Source: Paenibacillus typhae (GTDB lineage: Bacteria; Bacillota; Bacilli; Paenibacillales; Paenibacillaceae). Taken from it: 44,595 bases of DNA. Below the pieces are notes generated by a model, which was given only the letters and a program-made list of their open reading frames with translations, was not told the origin of the DNA and did no database searches. This document shows positions 1-7,544 of this stretch, one piece after another; within the stretch, counting starts at the first letter, position 1; every line of letters starts with the position of its first letter. Location of the stretch: the NCBI RefSeq assembly GCF_900099765.1, contig NZ_FNDX01000043.1, positions 8,349-52,943 on the forward strand, given 5' to 3'. The translations under genes and the position numbers were made by a program.

Positions 1-675
1 ACAAGCACACCGACGCCGGTACCGACAACAGCACCAACACCGACACCAACGGCAGCGCCGACAAGCACGCCGACGCCGGTACCGACAACAGCAGCAACGC
101 CAACGGCAGCGCCGACAAGCACGCCGACGTCGGTACCGACAACAGCAGCAACGCCAACGCCGACTTCAGGTACTCCGGCAACTGAACCGCCAGCAGCAAC
201 ACCGACATCAGGCACCCCTACAGCAGCGCCAACAAGCGTTACAACGCCTGCCCCTACAGCACTGGCAACGGCCCAGCCGACGAGTGTAGTCGCTATTCCG
301 GGCGGAACGCCGTTAACTCCGACCGGTCCGACGGTCATTGGAACAATTGTGACAGATGACGAACTGGTCATCGACGATAATCCTGTACCGCTTGGTCCAG
401 GAGCAAGCGCAACGGCAGCCGCAGGAGGAGTGACTGCACCGCAGGCAACACCGGTGCCAAGTCCGACAGCCGGTCCGGGACCGGATGATGAAATTATTCT
501 TGATGATGAAATTCCGCTGGGAAGTGTTACCGATCCCGGCACTACAGCAGCGGCAGTCGCTACATTGCCGCAGACCGGGGAATCGAGCCATGCTCCGTAT
601 TATATTACAGGTCTGACGCTGGCCGCTTTGGGGCTGCTGCTAAGCAGAACCAGAACCGGCAAACGCAAACGCTAG
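1..675 (+). CDS. LPXTG-anchored Thr/Pro-rich surface protein, 3' part
   Basis: The reading frame is open from the first base, so the gene is cut by the window edge and only its C-terminal 224 residues are visible. The first ~110 residues are a low-complexity Thr/Pro/Ala/Ser stalk built from imperfect repeats (TSTPTPVPTTA-type units beginning at bases 1, 61 and 115). Two acidic blocks follow, DDELVIDDNPVPLG and DDEIILDDEIPLG, which look like a duplicated motif. The end is a sortase signal: LPQTG at about bases 568-582, a hydrophobic stretch, then a KRKR tail. The family role is covalent attachment to peptidoglycan by sortase A, with the stalk spanning the wall. The ligand or enzymatic domain would lie upstream, so no function can be assigned. 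Confidence 0.85.
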   Translation, partial: TSTPTPVPTTAPTPTPTAAPTSTPTPVPTTAATPTAAPTSTPTSVPTTAATPTPTSGTPATEPPAATPTSGTPTAAPTSVTTPAPTALATAQPTSVVAIPGGTPLTPTGPTVIGTIVTDDELVIDDNPVPLGPGASATAAAGGVTAPQATPVPSPTAGPGPDDEIILDDEIPLGSVTDPGTTAAAVATLPQTGESSHAPYYITGLTLAALGLLLSRTRTGKRKR

Positions 676-723
676 AAACAGTAAAGCCCGGCGGATGAAT
701 TAGGGTTTCCGCCAGGAAGGCTT

Positions 724-767
724 AAAGGCTGCTGCCGGAAGGGGTATAGCTCCGGGCAGCCTTTTTT
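724..767 (+). terminator. Rho-independent terminator of the LPXTG gene
   Basis: An inverted repeat (AAGGCTGC-TGCCGGA pairing with TCCGGGCAGCCTT) is followed directly by a T run. It lies about 50 nt after the stop codon. Confidence 0.85.
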
Positions 768-889
768 ATGCTGCTTTTCGCAAATGCCAGTACAGCATGC
801 TATACTTTGCAGACATTAGCAGCCATAGGATATTAGAACATGGACCGGGCGGCTAACAAGCAGATGCTGATTGCAAGGAGGCAATACAG

Positions 890-1831
890 ATGTGGATGAT
901 CATTATAGCAGCAATCATTATAATTGCAGCCGCTGCGCTGCTTTATGCCGGATTTTTTTTCTACGGGGTGGCAATCCACCGTGCACCCAAGGAGTTTTTG
1001 GCCAGCAGTCCGGATCTGAAGGTCGATCCGCCTGTTGCCGGGGCCTCCTGGGGTGAGGGGGCCGAGTGGGTTTCCCGCCAGCATTTCCGGGAAGTCCAGC
1101 TCGTTTCGGATGACGGCCTGCAGCTTAAGGGTTATTTTCTTCCTTCTGAACGGGCAGAAGGCCGTACGGTCATCATCGCCCACGGTTATTCCGGAAAGGG
1201 AAAGGACATGGGTGCCATTGCCAAAATGTATTACGAGCGTCTGGGCTATAATGTACTGCTACCGGATTCGAGGGGCCATGGGCAAAGTGAAGGCCATTAT
1301 ATCGGATTCGGCTGGCCGGAACGCCGGGATATGGTGAAATGGATTGATTATATCCTGGAAGAGACCGGAACAGAGGCCCGGATTGTGCTCCACGGGGTAT
1401 CCATGGGCGGGGCGACAGTGCTGATGACTTCGGGAGAAGAGCTTCCGGCGCAGGTCAAGGCCATCGTGGAAGACTGTGGTTACAGCTCGGTGAAGGCGCA
1501 GCTGTCCTATCAGCTCCGGCGGATGTACCGTCTGCCGGGCTTTCCGTTCGTACAGTGTGCCAGCCTGGTTACCCGGATCAAAGCAGGTTACTTCTTCGGC
1601 GATGCCTCCGCGCTCAGGCAGGTGCGTAAGGCCAGGGTGCCGATTCTGTTCATTCATGGAGATGCAGACAGGTTCGTACCCTTTTACATGATGGAGGAAC
1701 TGTATCAGGCCTGCAGTGCCCCGAAAGAAAAGCTGATCGTGCACGGGGCGGGACATGGTTTGGCTTACGATACGGATAAGACGGGGTATATCGCCAGGGT
1801 AAGCGGCTTTGTGCAGCGGTATGTACAATGA
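890..1831 (+). CDS. Membrane-anchored alpha/beta hydrolase
   Basis: A 313-residue protein with one N-terminal membrane segment (about residues 3-27) and an extracytoplasmic or membrane-tethered alpha/beta hydrolase domain. The fold's landmarks are in order: HGYSG (oxyanion region, residues 98-102), DSRGHGQS, the nucleophile elbow GVSMGG with Ser171, Asp260 in HGDADRFVP, and His289 in GAGHG. This matches the YfhR/'alpha/beta hydrolase, BAAT or peptidase S9-like' group common in Bacilli, whose substrates are mostly unknown. The start is supported by AAGGAGG 8 nt upstream. The gene appears monocistronic: a terminator lies upstream and a 10-bp hairpin downstream. Esterase or peptidase activity is an inference from the triad. 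Confidence 0.88.
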   Translation: MWMIIIAAIIIIAAAALLYAGFFFYGVAIHRAPKEFLASSPDLKVDPPVAGASWGEGAEWVSRQHFREVQLVSDDGLQLKGYFLPSERAEGRTVIIAHGYSGKGKDMGAIAKMYYERLGYNVLLPDSRGHGQSEGHYIGFGWPERRDMVKWIDYILEETGTEARIVLHGVSMGGATVLMTSGEELPAQVKAIVEDCGYSSVKAQLSYQLRRMYRLPGFPFVQCASLVTRIKAGYFFGDASALRQVRKARVPILFIHGDADRFVPFYMMEELYQACSAPKEKLIVHGAGHGLAYDTDKTGYIARVSGFVQRYVQ

Positions 1832-1859
1832 TTCCGGAAAAATCCCCTGGAAAGTAGAC

Positions 1860-1894
1860 GTGCCCGGTATCCGCTTGGCGCGGTTACCGGGCAC
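1860..1894 (+). terminator. Hairpin after hydrolase gene, possible terminator
   Basis: A perfect 10-bp stem (GTGCCCGGTA / TACCGGGCAC) lies about 28 nt after the stop. There is no proper T run, so termination is uncertain. Confidence 0.4.
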
Positions 1895-2322
1895 TAATAT
1901 GTTCCACACATGGCCTGCTTCATGCAACGTATAAGCAGCTAAACCATGTCTTATAGGTATATTCATCCCCCGCCGTCAGTGAGCGTAACGGGTGTCAAAA
2001 GTTCCTTGTTATTTCCAGCAGCCGTATGGCGAGAATAATCCTTCCAAAACGACAAGAGCCCTACCTCTCTCTTGTCCTTGCGGCTCCGTGGCCGCGCCAG
2101 TGTGAATCGGAATACTATGTTCGAATTTCATCTCATAAAAAGGAAGAGTCATGCAAGAAAACGTAAGATTTTGTGTCCGGATTGCCGATATTAAAAAGAA
2201 GTAAAACAATCGGCCTGACATCTTCTTGAAGGGGATACATATACACCTAAACAAATATTCCTATATTATATCACGAAATATTTAAAAGCGCAAATATAAG
2301 TAGGAACTGGGTAAGACCGGGG
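1895..2322. other. Intergenic stretch without a recognised gene
   Basis: About 430 nt between the hydrolase and the HD-GYP gene. It contains a GC-rich block (around 1960-2110) and then AT-rich DNA (2130-2300) that probably carries the promoter of the next gene. I see no RNA gene and no convincing ORF. An 18-codon frame with a modest ribosome site (2151-2204) was considered and rejected. Confidence 0.5.
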
Positions 2323-3867
2323 ATGGGAGAGCTAATGAGTATATACGGGGCATTTTTAAGAAAGCAGATTGGCAATTATTTATTCGGCTCCGTCATTGCG
2401 GTTATGGCGGTAGGCAGCCTGATCCTGCTTACTTCTCTGGAAATCAGCACTGTGGAGTACGGCCGGCTGCTGATTGTACTGCTGCTCTCATTCATTATAA
2501 TGGCAGTTACGGAAATCAGTGTGTTCTTGAGGCAGATCAAGCCGATCCGGACGGCCCTGCTGGACCCGGAGCCTGCACTGGATGTGCTGGAGGCGGCTTA
2601 TCTGCACACCCACCAGCTGCCCAGAAACGCTGTTGTGCGGATTCTAGGCCCGCATCTTCTGGGGTTGTCGCTGCCGGCAGCTCTGATGACCATCTGGATG
2701 ATTCACACCGGCCTGCTTACTATACCGTACTTTTATCTGGTTATGGCCGTTGTCGGAGCCATTCTTGTGGCCAGCATGCATGCGCTGATCGAATTTTATC
2801 TGACCTGTTCGGCTATTATTCCGCTGATCAAGGATTTCAGGAACCGGGCAATGGAGCTGTACAAAGTCGATTTCTCGCTGGAAGGTCATGTCTTTGTGCC
2901 CATCCGTCCGAAATTCCTGATCAGCTGTATGCTGATCGGCACGTTCCCGCTGTTTCTTTTTATTATGGCGACCCATATACGAATGAACAATAACGGAACC
3001 GGCCTGCTGGTCGTAGTCCAGAATTATTGGGTCTGGGCAGGGATGGTGCTGCTGATCGGCACCCTGTTCTCCTCGGTGGCGGCCCTCCTCCTGACCAACA
3101 GTGTGCAGCACCCGATTAACGAGCTGTATAAGGCTATGAACAATATCAAAGACGGCCGCCTCCTGCAGGTGCAGGATGAATATTCCGATGAATTCTCCAA
3201 GCTGGTCGCCGGATTTAATATGATGGTGCGCGGACTGCAGGACCGTGAGCAGCAGAGCCGGCAGCTGCTGGACAGCTATTTTACGACGCTCGCAGTTGCT
3301 CTGGATGCCCGGGACTCTTATACTGCAGGCCACTCGCTGCGGGTGGCGGAGTACTCGGTTATTATCGGACAGCTGGCCGGTCTGACCGGTCAAAGCCTGG
3401 ACGATCTTCGCAAGTCGGCGCTGCTGCATGACATCGGCAAAATTGGCGTACCCGATAACGTCCTGTTCAAGGAAGGCAATCTGACGGACGAGGAATTCGA
3501 CCAGATCAAGAGCCATCCGGTGCTCGGGGAAAATATACTGCGCCAGATTGAGCCGGTGGAGAAAATGGCTCCGTACCTGGGCGGCGTGCGCTCACACCAT
3601 GAGCGCTACGACGGGAAAGGGTATCCAGACGGTCTGGCCGGGATGGACATTCCGCTGCACGGCAGGATTATTGCCGTGGCGGATGCCTATGATGCGATGA
3701 CCTCGGACCGGCCTTACCGCAAGGGCATGGACCATGAGCAGGCGCTGGCTATTCTGGAGAAGGGGCGGGGCAGCCAGTGGGATCCGCGGTTCGCCGGGTT
3801 ATTCCTGGCCCACTTCGGCAAAAATATACACAAGGACGAGCGGGAATATCCGGGGCGTACCGGATAG
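2323..3867 (+). CDS. Membrane HAMP/HD-GYP c-di-GMP phosphodiesterase
   Basis: A 514-residue membrane signalling enzyme predicted to hydrolyse cyclic di-GMP. The N-terminal ~255 residues hold about six hydrophobic segments (near 20-38, 47-68, 112-130, 135-165, 197-216 and 238-258) and no obvious sensor domain. A HAMP linker follows (about 259-310). The HD-GYP domain begins near residue 325, with His369-Asp370 in LLHDIGKIGVP and the diagnostic HHERYDGKGYP at 425-435. All metal-ligand motifs look intact, so the protein is probably active. The start at 2323 has little ribosome site; the in-frame ATG at 2335, with GGGAG 5 nt upstream, is probably used. No diguanylate cyclase lies nearby, so its input and target are unknown. 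Confidence 0.9.
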   Translation: MGELMSIYGAFLRKQIGNYLFGSVIAVMAVGSLILLTSLEISTVEYGRLLIVLLLSFIIMAVTEISVFLRQIKPIRTALLDPEPALDVLEAAYLHTHQLPRNAVVRILGPHLLGLSLPAALMTIWMIHTGLLTIPYFYLVMAVVGAILVASMHALIEFYLTCSAIIPLIKDFRNRAMELYKVDFSLEGHVFVPIRPKFLISCMLIGTFPLFLFIMATHIRMNNNGTGLLVVVQNYWVWAGMVLLIGTLFSSVAALLLTNSVQHPINELYKAMNNIKDGRLLQVQDEYSDEFSKLVAGFNMMVRGLQDREQQSRQLLDSYFTTLAVALDARDSYTAGHSLRVAEYSVIIGQLAGLTGQSLDDLRKSALLHDIGKIGVPDNVLFKEGNLTDEEFDQIKSHPVLGENILRQIEPVEKMAPYLGGVRSHHERYDGKGYPDGLAGMDIPLHGRIIAVADAYDAMTSDRPYRKGMDHEQALAILEKGRGSQWDPRFAGLFLAHFGKNIHKDEREYPGRTG

Positions 3868-4008
3868 CAAGCACAGCAGTCCGTGTTCCCGGTCTCATGC
3901 TTTTCAGGAGAAAGCGGATACCATCCAGATTATGGAGGTGTCCGCTTCTGCTTGCGTGCCTATTTTGTGAAACAGCTCTGTAAAACCGACAATTAACGAC
4001 TACATTCA

Positions 4009-4037
4009 TTGAAGGATTAAGGGCAGACCGTTATAAT
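4009..4037 (+). promoter_or_regulatory. Sigma-A promoter of the eet/ecf operon
   Basis: TTGAAG (4009-4014), a 17-nt spacer and TATAAT (4032-4037) sit about 40 nt before the eetA-like start codon. A weak hairpin (CAGAC / GTCTG with a T run, 4024-4053) overlaps it and may end read-through from the HD-GYP gene. Confidence 0.7.
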
Positions 4038-4077
4038 TATGAAGTCTGGTTTTTAATTAAAAAATAAGGAGAATCCT

Positions 4078-4461
4078 ATGAAACGCGCAGATGTGCTGCT
4101 TATTTCCATCGTGCTGATTGCTGCGCTTGCCTTTCTCGTGCCAAGATGGCTGGGCGATGATAAAGGCGGGCCGGGCAAGAATCTCGTGGCCAACATAACA
4201 GTAGACGGCAAGCTGTTTAAGACTGTGCAGCTTACAAAGGAAGAACAGAGTATCGAAATCCGCACAGAGCGGGGCTATAACCTTTTAAAAGTGCATGACT
4301 ACGGAATCGAAATGTATGAAGCGGATTGCCCCGATCAGGTATGTCTCGGCTTCGGCCGGATTACCCAGCCCAAACAGACCATTGTCTGTCTGCCGCACCG
4401 GGTGCTGGTAGAGATTGCAGGGACCTCGGGAGGAGATGAAATCGATGGCTATGTCCAGTAA
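4078..4461 (+). CDS. eetA: NusG domain II protein, EetA-like
   Basis: A 127-residue protein with a single N-terminal membrane anchor (about residues 5-24) and an extracytoplasmic NusG_II domain (about 33-120). The signature region has the usual DCPDQVC and QTIVCLPHRVLVEI blocks; Cys84, Cys89 and Cys104 are the only cysteines after the anchor. In flavin-based extracellular electron transfer loci (Listeria monocytogenes and lactobacilli, as I recall them) a protein of this type, EetA, is encoded beside a Gx-family protein, EetB, and both are needed for electron transfer. The ribosome site AAGGAG is 7 nt before the ATG. The gene overlaps the next one, so the two are probably translationally coupled. 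Family assignment is secure; the EetA role is inferred from context. Confidence 0.8.
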   Translation: MKRADVLLISIVLIAALAFLVPRWLGDDKGGPGKNLVANITVDGKLFKTVQLTKEEQSIEIRTERGYNLLKVHDYGIEMYEADCPDQVCLGFGRITQPKQTIVCLPHRVLVEIAGTSGGDEIDGYVQ

Positions 4462-5008
4462 GGAATCGGCAACCGCGCTGAAAAGAACGGTCATTATCGC
4501 GATATTTGCGGCCGTTGCTGTAGTGCTTAGTATAGTGGAAGCCCAGATTCCGCTTGCCGGAATGGGACTGATGCCCGGCGCCAAGCTGGGCTTTGCCAAC
4601 ATCATGATTCTGACTTGTATTTTCTTTTTACGCGGGCGCGATGCTTTTGTACTGGTGATCCTGAAGACCCTGCTTACTGCATTCCTGCTTGGTACGTTCT
4701 CAAGCCTGCTCTTCAGTCTGTTCGGCTCCCTGCTCAGCTTCGTGGTTATGTTCCTGCTTGTCCGCTTCACCGGCAAAAAACTGAGTGTCATCGGCATCAG
4801 CATCGCCGGCGGGCTTGCCCATAATACCGGACAGCTGCTGGCAGCATCCATGGTATTTAATTCTGCAAGTATTCTGTACTACCTGCCAATTCTGCTGATT
4901 ACCGGGATTGTAACCGGAATTCTGGTCGGCTTTGCAGTGCGTTATCTGGTGGCTTCACTGTCAAAGATTTCGCTGTTTGAAGAGTTTTTGGACGGACGGA
5001 GCCACTAG
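4445..5008 (+). CDS. eetB: Gx transporter family membrane protein, EetB-like
   Basis: A 187-residue polytopic protein with about five or six membrane segments. It belongs to the family often labelled 'heptaprenyl diphosphate synthase component I / Gx transporter', a label that does not reflect enzymology. The block IPLAGMGLMPGAKLGFANI resembles the substrate-side motif of ECF transporter S components. The start at 4445 is preferred because GGGAGGAG lies 9 nt upstream, inside the 3' end of eetA, giving a 17-nt overlap; an in-frame TTG at 4415 has no such site. Its neighbours are EcfA1, EcfA2 and EcfT, so it may be the membrane subunit served by that ECF module. The EetB role is inferred by analogy with the Listeria locus. 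Confidence 0.78.
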   Translation: MAMSSKESATALKRTVIIAIFAAVAVVLSIVEAQIPLAGMGLMPGAKLGFANIMILTCIFFLRGRDAFVLVILKTLLTAFLLGTFSSLLFSLFGSLLSFVVMFLLVRFTGKKLSVIGISIAGGLAHNTGQLLAASMVFNSASILYYLPILLITGIVTGILVGFAVRYLVASLSKISLFEEFLDGRSH

Positions 5009-5027
5009 CTGCGGAAGGATGACGAAC

Positions 5028-5885
5028 ATGAAGGAAACTAACATTGTAAATGAAACAGGAGACGCAGTCATCTCTCTGGAAGGGGTGGCATTCGGTTATG
5101 ATCCGGAGCACCCTATTCTGCACAATATTACGCTGTCGGTTCCCCGGGGGCAGTGGGTAAGCATTGTCGGCCCGAACGGCTGCGGCAAATCAACGCTCGT
5201 TAAGCTGCTGAACGCCCTGCTTCCCAAAAGCGCTGGCGAAATCGTAGTCTGCGGGCAGCCTCTGGAGGAAGAAACCATTGGATCAATCCGCGGCAGCATC
5301 GGCATGGTCTTTCAGAATCCTGACAACCAGTTTGTCGGGGCTACCGTAGAGGAGGATATCCTGTTCGGTCTGGAAGGGCTCTGTTTATCCTATGATGAGA
5401 TGGACGAACGCCTGAAGCTGTATACAGAGAAGCTGGGGATCAGCCATCTGCTGTCCAAACATCCCGGTGAGCTGTCCGGCGGCCAGAAGCAGCGGGTGGC
5501 TATCGCCTCCATTCTAGCCATGAAGCCAGGCATCGTCATTTTTGACGAGGCCTCTTCCATGTTGGACGAGGGCAGCCGCAATGAGCTGCTGGTTATTCTG
5601 CAGGGAATGCGTGATGAAGGCTACACCATTCTGATGATTACGCATGATGCAGATGAGATTCTGGCATCCGACCGGGTGCTGGCCCTTCACGGGGGCAGCC
5701 TGGCGGCAGATTTGACACCGGAGGAGCTGTTCCGGGATCAGGAGCTCCTTGCCAGATGTCATCTGCGTGAGCCGTATCCCTGGCAGCTTGCCCGTGAATT
5801 ACAGCGCTTAGGCATCAGGACGGATGTTCCCGCCAGTGAAAAGGAGCTTATAGATACGTTATGGCCATACAACTACAGCAAGTAA
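5028..5885 (+). CDS. ecfA1: ECF transporter ATPase EcfA1
   Basis: A 285-residue ABC ATPase of the energy-coupling factor class. Walker A is GPNGCGKST (residues 48-56), the Q loop is QNPDNQF at 97-103, the signature is LSGGQKQR (150-157), Walker B is IVIFDE (170-175), and the switch histidine is His207 in ITHDAD. The QNPDNQ motif is typical of CbiO/EcfA1. The start at 5028 follows GGAAGG by 9 nt. The gene sits 19 nt after eetB and overlaps ecfA2 by 25 nt. It powers a membrane transporter with EcfA2 and EcfT. The usual Bacilli copy lies in the ribosomal protein cluster; this set does not, so it may be a second, dedicated module. Confidence 0.92.
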   Translation: MKETNIVNETGDAVISLEGVAFGYDPEHPILHNITLSVPRGQWVSIVGPNGCGKSTLVKLLNALLPKSAGEIVVCGQPLEEETIGSIRGSIGMVFQNPDNQFVGATVEEDILFGLEGLCLSYDEMDERLKLYTEKLGISHLLSKHPGELSGGQKQRVAIASILAMKPGIVIFDEASSMLDEGSRNELLVILQGMRDEGYTILMITHDADEILASDRVLALHGGSLAADLTPEELFRDQELLARCHLREPYPWQLARELQRLGIRTDVPASEKELIDTLWPYNYSK

Positions 5886-6739
5886 GCTATACCTACGCTG
5901 ACCGGAGCCTGTGGAGGCAGACGGCGCTGCATGATATTAATCTCAGTATTGCCCAAGGCTCCATGGTGGGTATCGCCGGAGCAACCGGCTCCGGGAAGTC
6001 TACGCTTCTGCAGCTGTTTAACGGGATTCTGAAGCCGTCCCAGGGGACGGTCCAGGTACTGGATGTGACGATACAGGCAGGGGAAAAAGCGCCCCGGCTG
6101 CTGCCGCTGCGCCGCAGGGTCGGCCTGGTCTTTCAGTTCCCGGAGCAGCAGATGTTTGAAGAGACGGTCGAGAAGGACCTGATCTTCGGGCCGCTTAATT
6201 TCGGAATGAGCCCGGAGGAGGCCAAGGCGCGCGCCCGTCAGGCTATGACCGATATGGGACTGGATCTTGAGCTGCTGGAGCGCAATCCGTTCCGATTAAG
6301 CGGAGGTCAGATGCGCAAGGCGGCCATTGCTTCCGTACTGGCGATGGATCCGGAGATTATTGTTCTGGATGAACCGACAGCGACACTGGACCCGCTCAGC
6401 CGGGCTGAGCTGATCGGGCTGCTGGAGCGGCTCTGCCGCGAGCAGGGCCGGACCATTATTATTGTAACCCACCGCATGGACGAGCTGCTGCCGTACGCTG
6501 ATCACTGGGCGCTGCTCAAGGAAGGCGGGCTTATGTTTCAGGGGAGCGGCCTTGCGCTTGCGCAAGACCCGGATATTCTGGAGCGCTGCGGTCTTAGTGT
6601 TCCGCAGTCGCTCCGGTATTGGCATGCGGTTGCCCGGCGTTTCGGACTGGAGGGCGAGCAGCCCTGCCTGACTGCAGACAGCCTGGCTGAGCGGATCGCT
6701 TTGCTGCAGGCCGAAGGAATGAGGGATAGCCATGAATGA
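5861..6739 (+). CDS. ecfA2: ECF transporter ATPase EcfA2
   Basis: A 292-residue partner ATPase of EcfA1. Walker A is GATGSGKST (40-48), the Q loop is QFPEQQMF with Gln92, the signature is LSGGQMRK (146-153), Walker B is IIVLDEP (166-172), and His204 is the switch residue. QFPEQQ versus the QNPDNQ of EcfA1 separates the two subunits. The ATG lies inside the end of ecfA1 (25-nt overlap) and the stop overlaps ecfT by 8 nt, so the three genes are tightly coupled. EcfA1/EcfA2 heterodimers drive substrate movement by toppling the S component. Confidence 0.92.
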   Translation: MAIQLQQVSYTYADRSLWRQTALHDINLSIAQGSMVGIAGATGSGKSTLLQLFNGILKPSQGTVQVLDVTIQAGEKAPRLLPLRRRVGLVFQFPEQQMFEETVEKDLIFGPLNFGMSPEEAKARARQAMTDMGLDLELLERNPFRLSGGQMRKAAIASVLAMDPEIIVLDEPTATLDPLSRAELIGLLERLCREQGRTIIIVTHRMDELLPYADHWALLKEGGLMFQGSGLALAQDPDILERCGLSVPQSLRYWHAVARRFGLEGEQPCLTADSLAERIALLQAEGMRDSHE

Positions 6740-7523
6740 ACGTCTGCTGCTCGGACGCAGCATAGAGACCGGCTCCTGGGTACACAAGCTGGATGCCCGG
6801 TCCAAAATAACCGGAATGCTGCTGTACCTCGCCATTATTCTGCTTTCGCATTCCTGGGCAGCCATGGGGCTGCTGGCGGTATTCTCGGTAGCAGTGATGC
6901 TGTCAACGCGTATCCCGCTCAAATATTTCATTAAATCGGCGAAGCCGTTGCGTTTTTTGATGCTGTTTATTTTTATTGTACAGATGCTCTCGGTAAAAGA
7001 AGGCGAAGCCTGGCTGACCTTAGGCTCCTTTTCGCTGTATGAGGGCGGTCTGCGGCTGGGTGCTTTTTCCGTCATCCGGATGCTGTTCCTGGTCACTTTC
7101 ACTTCCCTGCTTACGTTTACGACGACTCCGGGCAAGCTGAATCAGGGGCTGGAGGGGATTCTGTCCCCGTTCAAGAAGCTTGGACTGAAGCCTGACCGGC
7201 TGACCATGATGATCGGGCTTGCGCTGCGCTTTATTCCGACGATTCTTGATGAATCGCAGATTATTCTGAAGGCACAGGCCTCACGGGGGGCGGATCTCAA
7301 GGAGCTGCCGCTGAAGGAAAAGGGACGGATGCTGGTATCGCTGCTTGTACCTGTAATCACAAGCGCCTTCCGCCGGGCACAGGATCTGGTCTATTCCATG
7401 GAGGCCAGAGGCTTCCGCATGGATGCGCCCCGCACCCGGTATCACCGCCTGAGGTGGGGCACAGCTGATACCTTATTCGTCGTAATGTTCATCATCATGG
7501 GAGTTGCAGTAGCAGTACTGTAA
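6732..7523 (+). CDS. ecfT: ECF transporter transmembrane subunit EcfT
   Basis: A 263-residue membrane protein with about five to six hydrophobic segments and the two cytoplasmic Arg-Gly motifs of EcfT (SRGAD near residue 183 and EARGF near 223) that dock onto the two ATPases. In the Listeria electron-transfer work an ECF-type component was linked to moving flavins to the outer face. Here the position directly after eetA-eetB suggests the same use, but riboflavin or another vitamin cannot be distinguished from sequence. The start overlaps the ecfA2 stop (ATGAATGA). No separate RibU is visible in the window. Confidence 0.9.
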   Translation: MNERLLLGRSIETGSWVHKLDARSKITGMLLYLAIILLSHSWAAMGLLAVFSVAVMLSTRIPLKYFIKSAKPLRFLMLFIFIVQMLSVKEGEAWLTLGSFSLYEGGLRLGAFSVIRMLFLVTFTSLLTFTTTPGKLNQGLEGILSPFKKLGLKPDRLTMMIGLALRFIPTILDESQIILKAQASRGADLKELPLKEKGRMLVSLLVPVITSAFRRAQDLVYSMEARGFRMDAPRTRYHRLRWGTADTLFVVMFIIMGVAVAVL

Positions 7524-7544
7524 TATTTTTAGGGGGAAACAAGC

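Noticed and set aside
2151..2204. 18-codon ORF with a GGAAGAG upstream
   Set aside because: Too short, with no recognisable leader or signal-peptide character and no neighbouring processing gene.
3912..3946. Hairpin AGCGGATACC / GGTGTCCGCT after the HD-GYP gene as a terminator
   Set aside because: One mismatch and no T run after the stem; a better candidate overlaps the next promoter.
4445..5008. Calling this gene a heptaprenyl diphosphate synthase subunit
   Set aside because: The database label exists for the family, but the protein is a polytopic membrane protein of transporter-like type and unrelated to soluble HepS.
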